Both the position numbers and the translations under genes were made by a program. Under the pieces are notes generated by a model that worked only from the letters and a program-made list of their open reading frames with translations, was not told the origin of the DNA and searched no databases. From Mycobacterium branderi (GTDB lineage Bacteria > Actinomycetota > Actinomycetes > Mycobacteriales > Mycobacteriaceae), in the NCBI RefSeq assembly GCF_010728725.1, contig NZ_AP022606.1:62001-126000 (forward strand): 64,000 nucleotides of DNA. The letters run 5' to 3'. Below are positions 62,471 to 64,000 of the stretch, piece after piece (the first letter of the stretch is position 1; the number at the start of each line of letters is the position of its first letter).

Positions 62471-63792
62471 TGGCCGCCCCCGTGCGTTTGACTCCGGTGC
62501 TCAGCCGCTACTGGGACGACCCCGAGTCGTGGACTCTTGACACCTACCGCCGCCACGACGGCTACCGCGCGCTGCAGAAGGCCCTCGAGATGGAGCCCGA
62601 TGCGGTGCTGCAGACGGTCAAGGACTCGGGGTTACGTGGCCGCGGCGGTGCGGGTTTCGCGACCGGAACCAAGTGGTCGTTCATCCCCCAGGGCGACGAA
62701 GGGCCGGCCGCCAAGCCGCACTATCTGGTGGTCAACGCCGACGAATCCGAGCCGGGCACATGCAAAGACATGCCGCTGATGCTGGCCACCCCGCATGTGT
62801 TGATCGAGGGCAGCATCATCGCCGCCTACGCAATCCGGGCCAGCCATGCGTTCATCTACGTGCGCGGCGAGGTGCTGCCGGTGATACGCCGGCTGCACAA
62901 CGCGGTCGCCGAGGCTTATGCCGCAGGCTTTTTGGGCCGCGATATCGCCGGCTCCGGCTACGACCTGGAGTTGGTGGTACACGCCGGCGCAGGCGCCTAC
63001 ATCTGCGGCGAGGAGACCGCGCTGCTCGATTCGCTGGAGGGCCGCCGCGGCCAGCCGCGGCTGCGTCCGCCCTTCCCGGCGGTATCGGGGCTGTACGCCT
63101 GCCCGACGGTGATCAACAACGTCGAAACCATCGCCAGCGTGCCGCCCATCATCCTCAACGGCGTCGACTGGTTCCGCTCGATGGGCAGCGACAAATCGCC
63201 TGGCTTCACGCTGTATTCGCTGTCCGGCCACGTGACCCGGCCGGGGCAATACGAAGCGCCGCTGGGGATCACGCTGCGTGAGTTGCTCGACTACGCCGGC
63301 GGGGTCCGCAAGGGGCATCGGCTGAAGTTCTGGACGCCGGGCGGGTCGTCGACCCCGATCCTCACCGACGAGCACCTCGACGTGCCATTGGACTACGAGG
63401 GCGTCGGCGAGGCCGGCTCGATGCTGGGCACCAAGGCGCTGGAGATCTTCGACGAGACGACGTGCGTGGTGCGTGCGGTGCGGCGCTGGACCGAGTTCTA
63501 CAAGCACGAGTCCTGCGGTAAGTGCACGCCGTGTCGGGAGGGAACCTTCTGGCTGGACAAGATCTACGCCAGGCTGGAGACCGGCAAGGGCACCGCCGAG
63601 GATCTGGACAAGCTGTTCGACATCTCCGACACGATTTTGGGTAAGTCGTTCTGCGCCTTGGGCGATGGCGCGGCCAGCCCGGTGATGTCGTCGCTGAAAT
63701 ACTTCCGCGACGAGTACGTCGCGCACGTCGAGGGCGGCGGCTGTCCCTTCGACCCCCGCGAGTCCATGCTCACGAACGGAGCCGATGCGTGA
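62467..63792 (+). CDS. nuoF: NADH-quinone oxidoreductase subunit F (51 kDa)
   Basis: 441 residues; binds NADH and FMN. GLRGRGGAGFATGTKWSFIP (~57-76) and YICGEETALLDSLEGRRGQPR (~178-198) are the nucleotide loops; cluster N3 is held by ESCGKCTPCREG (~350-361) with a later Cys in GKSFCALGDGA. Stop is overlapped by the small ORF of the following MIRU element. Confidence 0.97.
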   Translation: MMAAPVRLTPVLSRYWDDPESWTLDTYRRHDGYRALQKALEMEPDAVLQTVKDSGLRGRGGAGFATGTKWSFIPQGDEGPAAKPHYLVVNADESEPGTCKDMPLMLATPHVLIEGSIIAAYAIRASHAFIYVRGEVLPVIRRLHNAVAEAYAAGFLGRDIAGSGYDLELVVHAGAGAYICGEETALLDSLEGRRGQPRLRPPFPAVSGLYACPTVINNVETIASVPPIILNGVDWFRSMGSDKSPGFTLYSLSGHVTRPGQYEAPLGITLRELLDYAGGVRKGHRLKFWTPGGSSTPILTDEHLDVPLDYEGVGEAGSMLGTKALEIFDETTCVVRAVRRWTEFYKHESCGKCTPCREGTFWLDKIYARLETGKGTAEDLDKLFDISDTILGKSFCALGDGAASPVMSSLKYFRDEYVAHVEGGGCPFDPRESMLTNGADA

Positions 63793-63845
63793 CACGCGCC
63801 GGCGACGATGCAGAGCGCAGCGATGAGGAGGAGCGGCGCCAATGA
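63789..63845 (+). repeat. MIRU element between nuoF and nuoG
   Basis: A 57-nt unit reading [18 protein letters not shown] from GTG 63789, which overlaps the nuoF stop by 4 nt, to TGA 63843-63845, which overlaps the nuoG ATG. It adds a translated spacer inside an operon whose genes otherwise overlap directly. Near copy of the element at 57611. Confidence 0.85.
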
Positions 63846-64000
63846 CCCAGGCGGCCGACAGCAAGACCGGCGTGGCCCCGGAGATGGTGACGCTGACCAT
63901 CGACGGCACCGAGATCAGTGTCCCCAAGGGCACCTTGGTGATTCGCGCCGCCGAACTGATGGGCATCCAGATCCCGCGGTTCTGCGACCACCCGCTGCTC
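63842..64000 (+). CDS. nuoG: NADH-quinone oxidoreductase subunit G, N-terminal part only
   Basis: First 53 residues, cut by the window end. [10 protein letters not shown]...[40 protein letters not shown] is the start of the N-terminal ferredoxin domain; the Cys in RFCDHP is the first ligand of the [2Fe-2S] cluster N1b. ATG overlaps the MIRU small-ORF stop. Confidence 0.95.
   Translation, partial: MTQAADSKTGVAPEMVTLTIDGTEISVPKGTLVIRAAELMGIQIPRFCDHPLL

Overview
The window is high-GC DNA from a mycobacterium, most likely a non-tuberculous species. The evidence is a tmRNA with the mycobacterial tag ADSHQRDYALAA, the leftward order prfB-mscS-(Pro/Thr-rich membrane protein)-ftsE-ftsX-smpB divergent from fprA, the pair fadE24-fadE23, an ESAT-6-like gene, mycofactocin-type dehydrogenases, two MIRU repeats and a nuo operon. 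As I recall the M. tuberculosis map, the backbone corresponds to Rv3099c-Rv3106, then Rv3137-Rv3140, then Rv3143 and nuoA onward. The blocks between these differ from M. tuberculosis.

Layout. 1-1.1 kb: the end of an integrated element whose tyrosine integrase is frameshifted and lies against the 3' end of tmRNA. 1.1-8 kb: ribosome rescue (tmRNA, SmpB), cell-division ABC complex FtsEX, a MscS channel and release factor 2, all leftward. 8-9.4 kb: fprA. 9.5-17.3 kb: narGHJI nitrate reductase, translationally coupled to a TehA/SLAC1-type anion transporter. 17.6-22.2 kb: hisN, an AmmeMemoRadiSam-type radical SAM gene and fadE24-fadE23 behind a perfect 20-bp palindrome. 22.2-32 kb: an orphan EsxA-like gene and a two-armed aromatic meta-cleavage locus, divergent around a TetR gene with tandem operators.

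32.5-43.8 kb is an oxidation locus: three mycofactocin-type SDRs, a carboxymuconolactone decarboxylase-like protein, an aldehyde dehydrogenase, two P450s, an amidohydrolase, a PPOX protein and three TetR genes. Operator repeats tie two of these repressors to separate genes. 43.8-46 kb carries VapBC with its own operator, an AcuI/YhdH-type reductase and a small membrane protein. 46.2-53.8 kb is one tightly overlapped operon: homogentisate-dioxygenase-like cupin, alpha/beta hydrolase, class III CoA transferase, HMG-CoA-lyase family, TetR, acyl-CoA dehydrogenase, APH-like kinase and DUF6285. The last three resemble the LvaC-LvaA-LvaB module that processes 4-hydroxyacyl-CoAs. 53.7-57.6 kb has ThiI with an unknown partner, two convergent Hsp20 genes and a SnoaL-like protein. 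57.6-64 kb has YceI, an Rv3143-type receiver protein and nuoA-nuoG (nuoG cut by the window edge), with CRP-like sites before nuoA and MIRU repeats before yceI and between nuoF and nuoG.

Most unusual points: a stand-alone C-terminal domain of acylating acetaldehyde dehydrogenase without its catalytic half, in the same operon as its aldolase partner; the Lva-like operon with a ring-cleaving dioxygenase; and cross-wired TetR operators. All functions are inferred from reading sequence motifs. No database search was run.
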